64,000 nt of DNA from Bromus sterilis (GCA_950022295.1 OX465598.1:171200001-171264000); one strand, 5' to 3'; counted from the first letter of the stretch, positions 11,722 to 24,477 are shown. The notes: generated by a model from the sequence alone, not told the origin. Program-made: numbers and translations.

Positions 11722-12508
11722 ATGCGCTAGAGAAAAAGAAGAGGAACAAAGGATTAAGAGCCTTCCTACACACACTACTATTGCCACTATACAAGTTGAT
11801 GATCTCAAAACTTTTAGCACCCAACACATCCCTAGTCCCAATGGACCTATTAATGGTGATACTAATACCTCAACTTTAGGAGAAGAAGGTCCCATGAACT
11901 TAGAGACTACCAAGAGAATGAGCTTTGATGACATCACCACCACTTTGATTAATGGTAGTGATCTTGATTTTGATAATTGTAGTCTTTATGAAGTTATCAC
12001 TTTTCTGCAAAGAATGGCTAAAGACCCCCACACTAGTACACTTAATGTTGCCTTCACCGAGCATATTACCAATACTCTTATCAAAGCTAGGGAGGAGAAG
12101 CTCAACTTAGAGACTTCTATTCCAAGAAAACTATAATATGGTTGGGATCCTATGGTCAAGATTAAATTGAATAGTTTCTCTTGCTTTGCTTTATGTGATG
12201 TTGGAGCTAGTGCCTCCGTTATGCGCAAAAGAATGTATGCTATGCTTGATTTGAAACCTTTTGATCCTTGTTCTTTTGGTGTTTTTCTTGTTGATTCTTC
12301 CGAAAAGAAACCTTTAGGGAGGATTGATCATGTTCTTATTGTTGTCAATGATAATTATGTCCCCGTTGATTTTCTTATCATGGACATTGAGTGTGATCCC
12401 TCATGTCCAATTATTTTGGGACGTCCTTTTCTCCGCACCATTGGTGCTATCATTTACATGATAGAAGGGACCATTAGATTCCCATTCCCCCTCAAAAAGG
12501 GAATGTAA
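11722..12508 (+). pseudogene. A3 gag-protease fragment
   Basis: The fragment enters in the middle of gag (the AREKEEE segment) and runs in one frame to a stop at 12506-12508, with an internal TAA at 12134-12136. It aligns with the last third of A2 gag-protease: KSLPTHTT, then SCSLYEVITFLQRM-like and EHITNTLIKAREEKL motifs, then the protease loop CDVGASASVM and IILGRPFL. The protease keeps the Asp-Val-Gly triplet and the GRPFL motif, so it is better conserved than in A2. The 5' half of gag, the leader and the 5' LTR are missing because A2 abuts in the opposite direction. Confidence 0.8.
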
Positions 12509-15483
12509 CACTTCCCTCGAAAGAATATTAAGTTACCTTATGAGTCCGTTACACGGGCAAGTTATTGTTTTGATATTGGTAAAACTTGATCTTTTTGCAT
12601 CATGCCTAGCTAAATGGCATAAAAGAAAGCGCTTATTGGGGGCAACACAATATGTTTTTTTACTTTCTGTATAGTGGTCTTGATGCTTGTTACTAATTTA
12701 GCAACATCATTGTATCTTTATTTCCAAGCTTTGTGCCAAGTTTTAGCCTCCGATTGCAAGAAAAGTTCAAAAGTTGTGACATGCTGTCCAGAAACAGATT
12801 CTGTCTGCTTGACGGAAAAATTATCCAAAAATCACTAGATCATCTTTTTTATCTTAATTTTTTGACAGTATTCTCTATACAATTATTTTTCAGACGTATG
12901 TTCTGAGTTTTTTGATTTGAGTTGCAGAAGTACCCCGAAAAATTTATTTACTAACTGCTAGTCTGTTTTTCACATATTCTGCCACGTTTTGCGTTTTCAT
13001 CGTTTTGCAAATCTTAAGCTTGATTTTTCCTTGCAAAAAACTTTTTAGCAATCATGAGAAACAATATCTATTCAAGAAAATGTTTATTTCCAATGGATAA
13101 AAAATATTTTATTATGGGTACTAACCACTCTAATCAGCTTATGATGAGTTTCGTATGAAGGGAGTTTTCAATTATGCGACGGAAGATGAGGAAAGAAGAT
13201 TCGGGAGTGTCAAGCGCTCAAGCTTGGGGATGCCCCCATGCACCCCGAGGAAATATTCAAGGAGACTCAAGCGTCTAAGCTTGGGGATGGCCCCATGCAT
13301 CCCCTTCTCCATCAACAATCATAAGTTCGTCCTTCTCCATGCTATATTTTTATTTCTTCATGTGTTATGTGCTAAACTTGGAGCGTGTCACTCTTTACTT
13401 TTTAGTTTGTTTTCTTTTGCTTGTTGTTCATAACAAGTTGGACCCTAGCCTTCATTTTTTGGGAGATAAACACGCTCCACTCCGCCCTAGAACACAACAT
13501 ATTTTTTCATGATTATTTTTTTTGCGTGTTCTTTATCTTTTCATAGCTGATGTCATGCTTAGCTCTTAGTTTGCATGCTTATATTTTTAAGAGCTTTTAT
13601 TTAGGTTGCTTTCGGAACGCTCTTGAGTTATCATGCTTATATTGTTTAGAGAGTTGGCTTGTTGCACTGTGTTGTGTGTCTTGCATGAGTAGGTAATTAA
13701 GGTTGCTATTACAAGTGTAGTAGTAACTTGCAATAGTTTTGAGGTATTGATTTGAGTAATGTTTGGACTTTTTGTGCAAAGAGCTTATTAGTGATAGGTG
13801 TCGTATTTTGGGAAATTCGTGTTTATTTTCGAAAACTACAAAAATTACTTGAGAACTCTAGCTACTAGATGGATCGCTAACCTCTTGAGGGGCTGGAATA
13901 TGTAGAGTACCCTCACATACCATGGGTCAAGGATGCGCAAGGATAACCAAACCCCCCACACACTCCTCCTCGGGGTACTTGTCTATTTGTGAATCTCCTG
14001 ATTTGATAGAGATTTACTGATAATAAGTGCGTGAGTTCTTCGGACTAATGCGAGTATTCGATTATGGCACTTCCACCATCCATATTTTGCTAGCCTCTTC
14101 GGTATCGTGCATTGCCCTTTATCATCTTGAGAGTTGGTGCAAACTTCGCCGGAGGAACCAAAACCTTGGCATGATACGCTTTGTCATCATAAACATCCTT
14201 ATATCTTCCTGAAAACAGCCACCATACCTACCTATGAAGGCATTTCCATAGCCTTTCCGAGATACATTGCCATGCAACATCCATCATCTCATGACTTGAT
14301 CTTCATGTGATACATGATTTTTCTTGATCGTAGAGCCGCATGCTAGTTGGTCTTTGCTGTAATCATTGCTACATGACACGCTAGTATCATTGCATATCCG
14401 GCTACATTGGCAGAGGCATACATTTGCATACATCATGATAGTTTTTCAGTTTTCTTTATGTTGAGTACTTCTTGTAAAGTGTGAAGATCTTCTATATTAT
14501 TGTAAAATATAGAGTGTTTCCCTTACGTGAGGAAAAGATTCCAAAGAGGAAAAATCAAAAGATACCAAAGAGGACAAACGAGAGATAAATAGAAAGAGCC
14601 AATCAGGCCACAAAAAATACAAAAAATAGAAAAAAGAAAGAAAAAGAAATAAAAAGAGAGAAGGGGGCAACACTACTATTCCTTTTGAAAGATCCACACT
14701 CGTACTTCATTGTCATATTTGTACTCCACAGAGATTATCATTCATGCATAATTATGTGGGGATCCTTACACTATAGAACTTGGCTTGCATATTCCAAGGA
14801 TGAGCCTCCTCAAATGAGCTCTAGGTCTTCATGAGCAAGCAAGTTGGATGCACCCCACTAGTTCCATTGGAGAGCTTACCTTAACTCATATGTGCATCCG
14901 TTGCATGGCAATTCCTACTCCTCACATCATATCTATCATTTGGCTTTCTCTTGCCTATGATTGTCCTCATTGATGTGAGCCTTTCACACCTTTTTTTCTT
15001 CCTTCCCCATCATTATTATCTTTGCCATCCTAAGTGCCAACATATCTTGCTCGCGCTCATCCATTGCATTAGTGCTGAAAGTCGAAAGGGAGAGGATCAG
15101 TTTGACTTGTGCCTGACTAGTGGTCTGGGGACGAGTCAAAATAAGATTCTTAAGGAGACCAAGCATGAAGTTTTAGTAGATTGAGTTCTCAATTAAACTA
15201 TATAGTATTTTTATGCTCTAAACCCTTCTCCCACTTCTTGCACGCAAAGACCATTTCGAGACATTCGAGTCACGGACAGCGAGAGCGCTTGCACCTTTAT
15301 GTTCTTACTTTGCTAGTTTCAATACTAGATATAGACTCTTGGTTGTTATCGTCTTGACTTGAATTGCATACCTTACTTGCTTCACTTTGAATTTCTTATA
15401 TGTGTGTTAGCGCGTCACCACATAAATTTTCTGTGTTATCATTTACCTAGTCGAGGACGAGCAGGAATTAAGCTTGGTGATGT
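12509..15483 (+). mobile_element. A3 internal non-coding region
   Basis: About 3 kb without a large ORF, collinear with the same region of A1, A2 and A5. It contains the 'aaagcgcttattggggg' block (12627), the small ORF (13155-13433), the GGGGATG hairpin pair, a purine-rich tract (14520-14670) and a decayed polypurine tract AAGCTTGGTGATG at 15470-15482 next to the 3' LTR. Confidence 0.7.
13155..13433 (+). CDS. Conserved small ORF of family A (copy in A3)
   Basis: A 92-codon frame begins MKGVFNYATEDEERR, has a basic centre (KYSRRLKRLSLGM) and a hydrophobic C-terminus ending ACCS. The A2 copy ends VCCS at almost the same length, so the stop position is shared. Product unknown. Confidence 0.35.
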   Translation: MKGVFNYATEDEERRFGSVKRSSLGMPPCTPRKYSRRLKRLSLGMAPCIPFSINNHKFVLLHAIFLFLHVLCAKLGACHSLLFSLFSFACCS

Positions 15484-17111
15484 TGATACGTCCCAAACGT
15501 ATCTATAATTTCTGCTTGTTCCATGCTCTTTTAGGTGACATTGCTATGTGTTTTGCTACATTTTTATATCTTTTTACACATATTTGGACTAACCTACTAA
15601 CTCAGTGCACCTAGTGCCAGTTACTGTCTACTGATGTCTGTAAGTTGCAGGTTTTTACCCATATTTACAGAGCTCCAAAAATTCCAAGAAAATCAGTTAA
15701 AAAATTAGCGTAACAGAAGCTTAGGGAATCATCGAAGAAGGGCCAGAGGGGGTCCACCCCCTACACAGGCGGCCAGGGGGCGCGGCCCCACCCTAGGTCG
15801 CGCCACCAGTGCGCCTGGGGGGAGGGTCCATCCCTTGGTTCCCCCTTTAGCCTATATTTACTCCTCGCTCCGAAAACCCTAGAGAGGAACCCCGTATCGC
15901 TATTTTCACCTTTGTTTCGCCGCCGCCCCGCTTCAAGATCGGGAGCACCAGAAGAACTCTTCCCGGCACCCTGCCTGTCGGAGGAACGACCTCCGGGAGC
16001 TTCTCCACCACCATGAGCGCTTCCCGGATGTGTCATGAGTAGTCCCCCTTGGACCATGGGTCCATGACCAGTAGCTATGTGATGTCTTCTCTCCAATCTT
16101 GTGCTTCAATTATTAGACCTTGTGAGCTTCCCTACATGATCAAGGCATCTATGTAATATTTCTGCTGTTGCTATGTTGTGTTTGCCGGGATTCGATGGAT
16201 TATGAGATTATGTTCAGATTGTGATGAGTTATATATTTGGTTCGCCTTTTATATTTTGTTCTTGAGTAGTTCTTGCATGTTCTCCGTTGTTTTTATTGCT
16301 TTATCCAAATAGTAGATAGTAACTCCAAGAGGGAGTGTTATGCTTGATTGCGGGTTCATGCCCCCCGTTGTCTAGCTTGAGTGACAGAAACACGAGACTA
16401 GGGTATGTGTTGTTGCCACCAGGGAGAAAGCAAAGGTGCTTGTAACCGCGGTTGCAAGGATTGTTTACCTTACGCAAAGTTCATTAATGCAGTTGCCTGT
16501 TGCTTTGGGTTTAAACTTTGGGTGGGGCTCTCAACTTAATACCAGCGAGATGTTCTGGATAGATATCTCAAGGTGGATGATTAGTGAGTAGATGCAGTTG
16601 GATTTCGGTCTACTCGTGGCGTACTGACTATACGTTTGAGCCTCTATCTTTTTTGCGGCATAATTAGCATTGCGGTGCGTTTATAATTATGCCAATTGTC
16701 CAGCTGTAATTTGTTCACCCAACTTAGCTACTTTATCGTCTTTTGGGAGAGAGGCATCACTAGTGAACATCATGGGACCCCGGTCCATATTTCCACCATT
16801 TTTTACACCTCAACTCATTTACTGCTTTATTTCCTTTCAATTGCTATCACCACTATTATTTCCCCCTTGCGTTTGATCCTTTGTAAACAACAAGACCGGA
16901 GAGATTGAAAACCTCTCTGTTCTCCTTGGGAGAAAAGCTATTTGTTTCTGTGTGCAGGTCCAAGTCAACTTCTAGTGTCGTTGACACCTACTTGCAGAAT
17001 TCGGAGTCCTACTGGAGACATAAACCTTGGTATCTTCACCGAGGGAAATTTAATGCTAGCTACATCCCAACCTTCCACTTGGGGTAACCAACAAGGAGCG
17101 AGAAGCTATCA
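15484..17111 (+). repeat. A3 3' LTR
   Basis: It begins TGATACGTCCCAAACGTATC, with an inverted repeat GATACGT/ACGTATC, right after the polypurine tract. A TATA-like TATATTTA lies at 15853-15860, after a GC-rich stretch. The conserved 'ccagcgagatgttctgg' block is near 16540. The end is taken at 17111 (TATCA); other family A LTRs end CCATCA a few bases later, so this end may have a small deletion. Confidence 0.75.
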
Positions 17112-17514
17112 AGGGGGTCAACATAATAGCTCTTTCCAGGAGGGGCTCCTCCGATGTTGGCTTGGCAGGTGTCGATGTAGCGCCACTTCCGGGAAGGATG
17201 CGTGGTGGAAGGTTGCTTCTCTCGTCGGGATGTCGCACTGGCCCTTGGCACGTACAAGGAGCGAAGGGGGTCGAAGACGCCGCTGCAACCGCCGCCTCTT
17301 TGACCAGGGGCAGCGCATTGAATGTGCCTTGGAACATTCCGTAGGCGGTGGGACCCTTGCCCGTCCCACACCGCTTAAGGAAAGAGGTGGCCAAGTTCCT
17401 TCCCGGGAGGCACCGTGGCGGGACCTTTCCGGATGAGTAGGAGTGGTCCGATGCGGGATGTTTTCCAGAAGGGCGGCGAGGCTTCCCGGGAAGACAGAGC
17501 GAGCTTCTATCCTC
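17112..17514. other. GC-rich segment of unknown origin
   Basis: These 400 bp are much richer in G+C than the flanking LTR and gag DNA and match none of the other repeats in the window. A minus-strand frame runs right through it (about 17056-17574) and continues into the gag-like EHITNALIKARE of fragment A4. The plus strand also has open frames, so coding cannot be claimed. It could be a captured piece of host DNA or part of an unrelated repeat. Confidence 0.35.
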
Positions 17515-17561
17515 GGACACCTCCCTAGCTTTGATAAGGGCATTGGTAATATGCTCGGTGA
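17515..17561 (-). pseudogene. A4 gag remnant, piece 1
   Basis: On the minus strand this encodes a TEHITNALIKARE-like motif, as in A2 gag (about 8340-8385) and A3 gag. The piece ends at the target-site duplication ggtga (17557-17561), beyond which element C begins. The same gag frame resumes at 24483. Confidence 0.8.
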
Positions 17562-20159
17562 TGTAACATCCCAAAAATTTTAAATTTGGAATGTTAGTAA
17601 TTTAAACTAGATATAGATAAAAACTTGTTGGTGTTGCTTGTGTTATTGTAAATTTCACTAGGATCTGAAACTTTGAGTTTAAAAATATTTTTTTGAATTA
17701 CTTATAACCCTAAATTAATTTTAGGGATTATTTATTAGGCCAAATATAAGATTAGATTTTTTTTGGAATTAATTTGTATAGGGTTGAGAATAAATGTTTT
17801 TATGTGCTATATATTATTGGTAATAATTTTATTTTATTCTTTGGTGATTTTAGCAATCTCCCTTATATTTGGTTTAGCTAAATTTATTTTGTTGTAAAAA
17901 TAGAAAAGAAATTTCTGCAGCAGGCTAGCGCCGCAGCCAACTTCCCTATCTCTCTCCCACACACGTGCGTGCGCGCGCGCAACAGCATCCCAGCCCACGG
18001 CCCAGCTGAGGCACCCCTTTTTTTTCTTTCCTTTTCGTTTTCCCCTCTCTGTACGAAGATTACCTTCGTATACGTGTTCGTTATGAACGGAACAGATCCA
18101 AACTGTTTCGAAATTGATGGATTTGATTGATGCGAGACTTCCCTTCCTTGTCCTCGACCTATATATGCATACACTTCAGCACCTTAAAGCTTATTTTTTC
18201 TTTTTACCCCAAGGGAGTCGCCGCCGCGGAGTTTAGATCTCACCACAGCCGTCGCCATCGCTCAACGATTTCGTCGCGGTCAGTGCATCTCCGACGTCTC
18301 CGTTTACACCTCTTGAACCTCCACTCAAGTTCTCACCTGATGGACATGGTTTCGTGACCTAGATCGCAACTTCGCACACTCCGCGGGTGAGCCGACGCCA
18401 CTGGAGAACGCCCGGAGTTCACCGAGAGCACCGACTTGGCATCATAGTTGCGGGCACCTAAGAAGGCCCACGTCACCTCCAATAGCACCGTCGCGTTTCA
18501 CTCCGTATGCATCACGCTCTAGACACCTTCTTCTGGCTGGAAAGTCATTGGAGACTCCGCCATCGACGTCCGAAGTCGCAACGTATCCTAGTTCTGTACT
18601 GGTCGCCTTCTTGTACACGGTGCGCACGATTGTTTTTTTTTCTATTTCTTTTGTTTAGTCGCAATGTGGCTGCATAGTAGGCATTCATCGTCACTTAATT
18701 GGAGGGCACCTCTTATATATCATTGCAACCAAGCAATCACTTCACACGCCAAGTTACATCTGCACACTAGTTAACCCAGTTTTGAATCGATTTTAACATA
18801 ATTTTTTTAGCTATATCTTTTAAACCATAAATTAGACTTAGGTGATTTGTTTTTCTATGCGCTCATATTAATATGTGGGATAATTTCTTTTAAATTTTTT
18901 GCACTATTTAAATTTGAATTTCTTTAGATGCAAATTCAACCTTTCGGAGGTCTATTGGTTAAATGTTTAATTCGGTTTAGATAATTCTTTTGCGTTATGA
19001 TCCTAGTAGCGTGTGGATTAATTATAGCTAGTATTTGTTCATGTTATTTTTTATTTGATTCATTGTTGTTGATTTATGTTTGGTGTTCTTGAGTGTGGTT
19101 ATTTATCGGTTGCTTCTTTGAACGCGATAGATTGCTCGGTGTTCGAGGAATAGCGTTGATGATATTGTGAGTGCTAATATCTTCATCGACTATTCAAGGA
19201 AAGTTGCACTTTCGATTATGCTCATTCTGTCTTTATGCATGTGTACGATAATTGTGTTATGCTGAAACTTGGTAGGATAGCCATATGTTTAATGTCATGA
19301 TGCTATTCATTGTTGCCATATGTGTGCACTGTTTTTATTCGTTAATTGCATGTTGAGTCTTGTTGTGGTAGGCGATGGGAGAGTTATCTATCTCAATTCA
19401 GTAAGGTGTTGCGAGTAACTTATAACTGTAGGCTTCGGGACTTTTTATCAGTGAATGTGTCATGGATAGAGCGCTCTATTGTCCCTAGAGAATGCATCAT
19501 TGACAGAGCACACTTGAGGTGGAGAAGTAGTTTCTGGACTTAAATCGGGTGAATGCGTCCTTGATAGAAGCGCTCTAGACTCCCTAGAGAATGCAACACT
19601 GACAGAGCACACTTGATACTTCTGAAGTTCTTATCATGTCAACCTAGGATTCTTGGAGTTCTCATGGGTGATAAACTGGACGCAATCTATACTTGAGCAA
19701 ACCCTGACCAACTAGTGGAGGTAGGTGGAGACATTCTTCTACAAGAAAAACTTGAGTGTTCTGTTTGTCATACCTTGCTTGTAGATGTTGGTTGCTATGT
19801 CACTTGTGTTACTCTCCGTACATTCAATGTACTAACCGTTGTCGGGCTGTAACATTCGTGTTGCAGGTTTCTCAGAAGATTAGTGTGGTACGATAGGGTT
19901 GCGAGTCTACACTCAGCATGTCGCGTGTGGATTTTGATGGGACTCCTCGCTACTAGTTTTTCTTCTACTATATTTATATTGAATAAGCTAGGCTTGAGCT
20001 ATGCAAGTTGTTATTTGTTTTAAATTCTCGATCATACGATGTAATAATGATGCACTTGTACTTTGATATACATCTATTACTGTGTGTGCTAGCGATTTCG
20101 ATCCAAGGACTAGCACTTAAGCACAGAGACTCCGATTCTAAGTGAATCGGGTTGCTACA
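17562..20159 (+). repeat. C 5' LTR
   Basis: A 2.6-kb LTR beginning TGTAACATCCC and ending GTTGCTACA. A TATA box (TATATAT, 18160-18166) follows an 80-bp CT-rich region. The GC-rich stretch just downstream (18215-18600) would form the start of the transcript. A roughly 65-bp unit with 'ccctagagaatgca' and 'gacagagcacacttga' occurs twice, 98 bp apart (about 19453 and 19551). Confidence 0.9.
18160..18166 (+). promoter_or_regulatory. TATA box in C 5' LTR
   Basis: CTATATATGC lies about 600 bp into the LTR; the matching site in the 3' LTR is TATATAA at 22483-22489. It has a pyrimidine-rich upstream stretch and a GC-rich downstream leader, as expected for the start of the retroelement transcript. 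Confidence 0.5.
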
Positions 20160-20569
20160 GATGGTATTAGAGCAGTGTGTCGACTATAGGTCGTGACCCT
20201 AGAAAATGGATTAGAAAAGCCACAGGAGTGAAAATTTTATTTTATAACTTTTATCTACTTATTCATCCTTACTCTCATATTCATATCTTCATTCATTGTT
20301 GACTACCTTCTCTTTTAAATTGTAGATGACCCTTGTAGTTATAGTAGTGTTATGTGAGAAGGTTTAGTAGGCAGACCACCATCTTATTATAATGTTATCG
20401 TTATGAGTATAGTTAGTTGATAGATCACATATATCCCTTGATATGATTCTATCTTAGGATTTTTGTTTGTTCTTGTGTGTTTGCTGGAGCTTGATTGTTA
20501 TTGTGTGCTTATGGGTAGTATTCTCTTAGACCTATTTCTATCTAAACCTTACCTCTGCTCACCCACCAG
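20160..20569 (+). other. C leader with tRNA-Met-type primer-binding site
   Basis: TGGTATTAGAGC (20162-20173) starts two bases after the LTR and differs by one base from TGGTATCAGAGC, the complement of the 3' end of plant initiator tRNA-Met. The remaining 400 bp up to the gag ATG are AT-rich and have no clear ORF. Confidence 0.75.
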
Positions 20570-21743
20570 ATGCCGCCGAGACGTGAGACTAGGGTAAGTG
20601 GTGCAGGCAATAATGAGAACAACAACAATGACATACCATCATACATGCAACATTTGCTTCAGGGGAAGACTCAGTTGATCCAGTTGCTTGCTCAGAACAT
20701 GGGAAACAACCATAACAATCCACCACCACCACCAACTGTGGACATGCTTACTAGGTTCTTGAAGTTGAATCCTCAGAGGTTCTCTAGCACCCCTGAACCT
20801 ATTGTGGCCGACGATTGCTTCGTTCAGTTAACAGAAACTTGGAGACTGTAGGTTGTACTAATGCAGAGAGAGTGAGGTTTGCCTCACACCTGTTGGAGGG
20901 ACCTATTGCAGTTTGGTGGCATAATTATTTGGTAACTTATCCTATTTCCACTATCACCTGGGTGCCGTTTGAGGCTGCATTTTGCGTCGCTCATGTTTTT
21001 GCGGGTGCTATGAGCTTGAAGAAGAAGGGGTTTCATAGCTTGTGCCAGGGAAATCGCACTGTGTCACAATATGTGGAAGAGTTCAACAACTTGGCACGTT
21101 ATGCTCCTAGTGGATTTAACACTGATGAAGCTAGGCAAGAGAAATTCCTTGAAGGACCGAATGATAAGCTAGGTGTTTAGCTGACAGTTGCGACTTTCAC
21201 AACTGTCAGGAGATTATTGACAAGGCTATTGTACTTGAAGGAAAGCATCTAGAGGTGGAGAATCGCAAAAGCAAGGCAAACGACAGGGAGTTCAACTCTG
21301 AATCTCGGTAGAAGCCTCGTAGTTCATCAACATCTTCTGAGAACTATGATTCTGAAGAGGACATGCACAATGGTCATGACTATAATGTCCATAATCATTA
21401 CACTGACAATGGGTATAATCACAATGGTCAGGGAAATGGCAACAACGACAATGATGCAGGAAACAATGACCACAACCACTCATGTAGACCTTCAACACCT
21501 ACAAAGAAGGATATAAGCCGGCTAATTTGTTACAGGTGCCGGAACCCAGCGCATTATTCAACAAATTGTCCTGAGTTGAAGAACATGATAAATGACAATG
21601 GGAAATCTGGAGAAAAGAGGCGTGATCACATGGAAAGGGGACATGTGAATTACGTCAATGTGGGAAGAATTTATAAAGCATCAGAATCGAAATCCGGTAA
21701 CATTCTAATCAAGTACAAGTATTGTGATCATTCTTTAGAGTAA
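20570..21743 (+). pseudogene. C gag (chromovirus type), frameshifted
   Basis: It starts at ATG 20570 (MPPRRETRVSG), with an Asn-rich N-terminus and a Pro run. A one-base shift near 20820, inside the motif following PEPIVADD, moves the frame to 20815-21180. This part has the gag core: VGCTNAERVRFASHLLEGP, WW, AMSLKKKGFH, and GNRTVSQYVEEFNNLARYAP. After a stop at 21178-21180 and another near 21310, a third frame (21363-21743) has a His/Asn-rich linker and a zinc knuckle CYRCRNPAHYSTNC (CX2CX4HX4C, about 21530-21572) that would bind RNA. The sequence then stops; protease and pol are absent. The type fits Tekay/Del-like chromovirus gag. Confidence 0.85.
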
Positions 21744-21881
21744 TGGTGCATCACATTTGGGCATATCAAGGGAGTTGAAAACAAACATGGAGATGGCATT
21801 AGAATTGCATCATGGATTTCTAGAGATACATATATTTAAGCATTGTTAGCCAACTCGAATCTCGAGGACGAGATTCATTTT

Positions 21882-21892
21882 AAGGGGGTAGA
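21882..21892 (+). other. C polypurine tract
   Basis: AAGGGGGTAGA ends two bases before the 3' LTR. It follows 'ctcgaggacgagattc', a phrase common just before the 3' LTR in chromoviruses. Confidence 0.7.
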
Positions 21893-21894
21893 TT

Positions 21895-24477
21895 TGTAAC
21901 ATCCTAATTTTTTTAAATTTGGAATGTTAGTAATTTAAATAAGATATAGTTAAAAACATATTGGTGTTGCTTGAGTTATTGTAAATTTCACTAGGATCTG
22001 AAACTTTGGAGTTTTTTTTTTGAATTACTTATAACCCTAAATTAATTTTAGGGATTATTTATTAGGCCAAATATAATATTAGAAAAATATTTTTTTGGAA
22101 TTAATTTATATGGGGTTGAGAATTATGTGCTATATATTATTAGTAATAATTTTATTTTATTCTTTGGTGATTTTAGCAATCTCCCTTATATTTGGTTTAG
22201 CTAAATTTATTTTGTTGTAAAAATAGAAAAGAAATTTCTGCAGTAGGCTAGCGCCGCAGCAAATTTCCCTATTTCTCGCCCACTCAAGTGCGTGCGTGCG
22301 CGCAGCAGCATCCCAGCCCACGGCCAAGCCAAGACAGGCCTTTTTTTTCTTTCCTTTTCGTTTTACCCTATCTGTACGAAGATTACCTTCGTGTACGTGT
22401 TCCTTACGAACGGAACAGATCCAAACTGATTCGAAACTGATGGATTTGATCGATGCGAGACTTCCCTTCCTTGTCCTCGACCTATATAAGCATACACTGC
22501 AGCACCTTAAAGCTTCTTTTTTCTTTTTACCCCAAGGGAGTCGCCGCCGCGGAGTTTAGATCTCGCCACGGCCGTCGCCTTCGCTCAACGATTTCGCCGC
22601 GGTCAGTGCATCTCCGATGTCTCCATTTACACCTCTTGAACCTTCACTCAATTGTGCACCCGATGGACATGGTTTCGTGACCTAGATCGCAACTTCGCAC
22701 GCTCCGCGGGTGAGCCGACGCCACCGGAGAACGCCCGGAGTTCACCGAGAGCACTGACTTGGCATCATCGTTGCGGGCACCTGAGAAGGTCCATGTCACC
22801 TCCAATAGCACCGTCGCTTTTCACTCCGTACGCATCACGCTCTAGACACCTTATTTTGGCTGGAAAGTAATTGGAGCCTCCGCCATCGACGTCCGAAGTC
22901 GCAGCGTATCCTAGTTCTGTACTGGTCGCCTTCTTGTACACGGTGCACACGATAGTTTTTTTATTCTATTTCTTTTGTTTAGTGGCAATGTGACTTCATA
23001 GTAGTCATTCATCGTCACTTAATTGGAGGGCACCTCTTATATATCATTGCAACCAAGCAATCACTTCACACGCCAAGTTACATCAGCACACTAGTCAGCC
23101 CAGTTTTGAATAGATTTTAACATAATTTTTTAGCTATATCTTTTAAACCATAAATTAGATTTAGGTGATTTGTTTTTCTATGCGCTCATATTAATATGTG
23201 GGATTTTTTAACATTTTTGCACTATTTAAATTTGAATTTCTTTAGATGCAAATTCAACCTTTCGGAGGTCTATTGGTTAAACGTTTAATTCGGTTTAGAT
23301 AATTCTTTTGTGTTATGATCCTAGTAGCGTGTGGATTAATTATAGCTAGTATTTGTTCATGTTATTTTTTATTTGATTCTTTGTTGTTGATTTATGTTTG
23401 GTGTTCTTGAGTGTGGTTATTTATCGGTTCCTTCTTTGAACGCGATAGATTGCTCGGTGTTCGAGGAATAGCGTTGATGATATTGTGAGTGTTAATATCT
23501 TCATCGACTATTCAAGGAAAGTTGCACTTTCGATTATGCTCATCCTGTCTTTATGCATGTGTACGATAATTGTGTTATGCTGAAACCTGGTAGGATAGCC
23601 ATATGTTTAATGTCATGATGCTATTCATTGTTGCCATATGTGTGCCCTGTTTTTATTCGTTAATTGCATGTTGAGTCTTGTTGTGGTAGGCGATGGGAGA
23701 GTTATCTATCTCAATTCAGTAAGGTGTTGAGACTAACTTATAGCTGTAGGCTTCGGGACTTTTTATCAGTGAATGCGTCCTGGATAGAGCGCTCTATTGT
23801 CCCTAGAGAATGCATAATTGACAGAGCACAATTGAGGTGGAGAAGTAGTTTCTGGACTTAAATCGGGTGAATGCGTCCTTGATAGAAGCGCTCTAGACTC
23901 CCTAGAGAATGCAGCACTGACAGAGCGCACTTGATACTTCTGAAGTTCTTATCACGTCAACCTAGGATTCTTGGAGTTCTCATGGGTGATAAACTGGACG
24001 CAATCTATACTTGAGTAAACCCTGACCAACTAGTGGAGGTAGGTGGGGACATTCTTCTACAAGCCAAACTTGAGTGTTCTGTTTGTCATACCTTGCTTGT
24101 AGATGTTGGTTGCTATGTCACTTGTGTTACTTGCCGTACATTCAATGTACTGACCGTTGTCGGGCTGTGACATTCATGTTGCAGGTTTCTCAGAAGATTA
24201 GTGTGGTACGATAGGGTTGCGAGTCTACACTCAGCATGTCGCGTGTGGATTTTGATGGGACTCATTGCTACTAGTTTTTCTTCTACTATATTTATATTGA
24301 ATAAGCTAGCCTTGAGCTATGCAAGTTGTTATTTGTTTTAAATTCTGGATCATACGATGTAATAATGATGCACTTGTACTTTGATATACATCTATTACTA
24401 TGTGTGCTAGCGAGTTCGATCCAGGGACTAGCACTTGAGCACAGAGACTCCGATTCTAAGTGAATCGGGTCGCTACA
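21895..24477 (+). repeat. C 3' LTR
   Basis: A 2.58-kb LTR, TGTAACATCC to CGCTACA, collinear with the 5' copy over its whole length. TATATAA is at 22483-22489. The internal 98-bp-spaced duplication is also present (about 23776 and 23869), so it arose before this insertion. It is followed by the target-site duplication ggtga. Confidence 0.9.

Larger units (their letters stand above)
17562..24477 (+). mobile_element. Element C: gag-only chromovirus-type retrotransposon
   Basis: This is a 6.9-kb unit with two long LTRs (17562-20159 and 21895-24477), a tRNA-Met-type primer site (20162-20173), a broken gag (20570-21743), and a polypurine tract (21882-21892). It is flanked by the perfect 5-bp duplication ggtga (17557-17561 and 24478-24482). 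The internal part is only 1.7 kb and has no protease, RT or integrase. This is the layout of the TR-GAG type of non-autonomous elements, long LTRs with gag alone, so mobility would depend on an autonomous relative. By eye the LTRs differ at a few positions per hundred. Confidence 0.9.
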
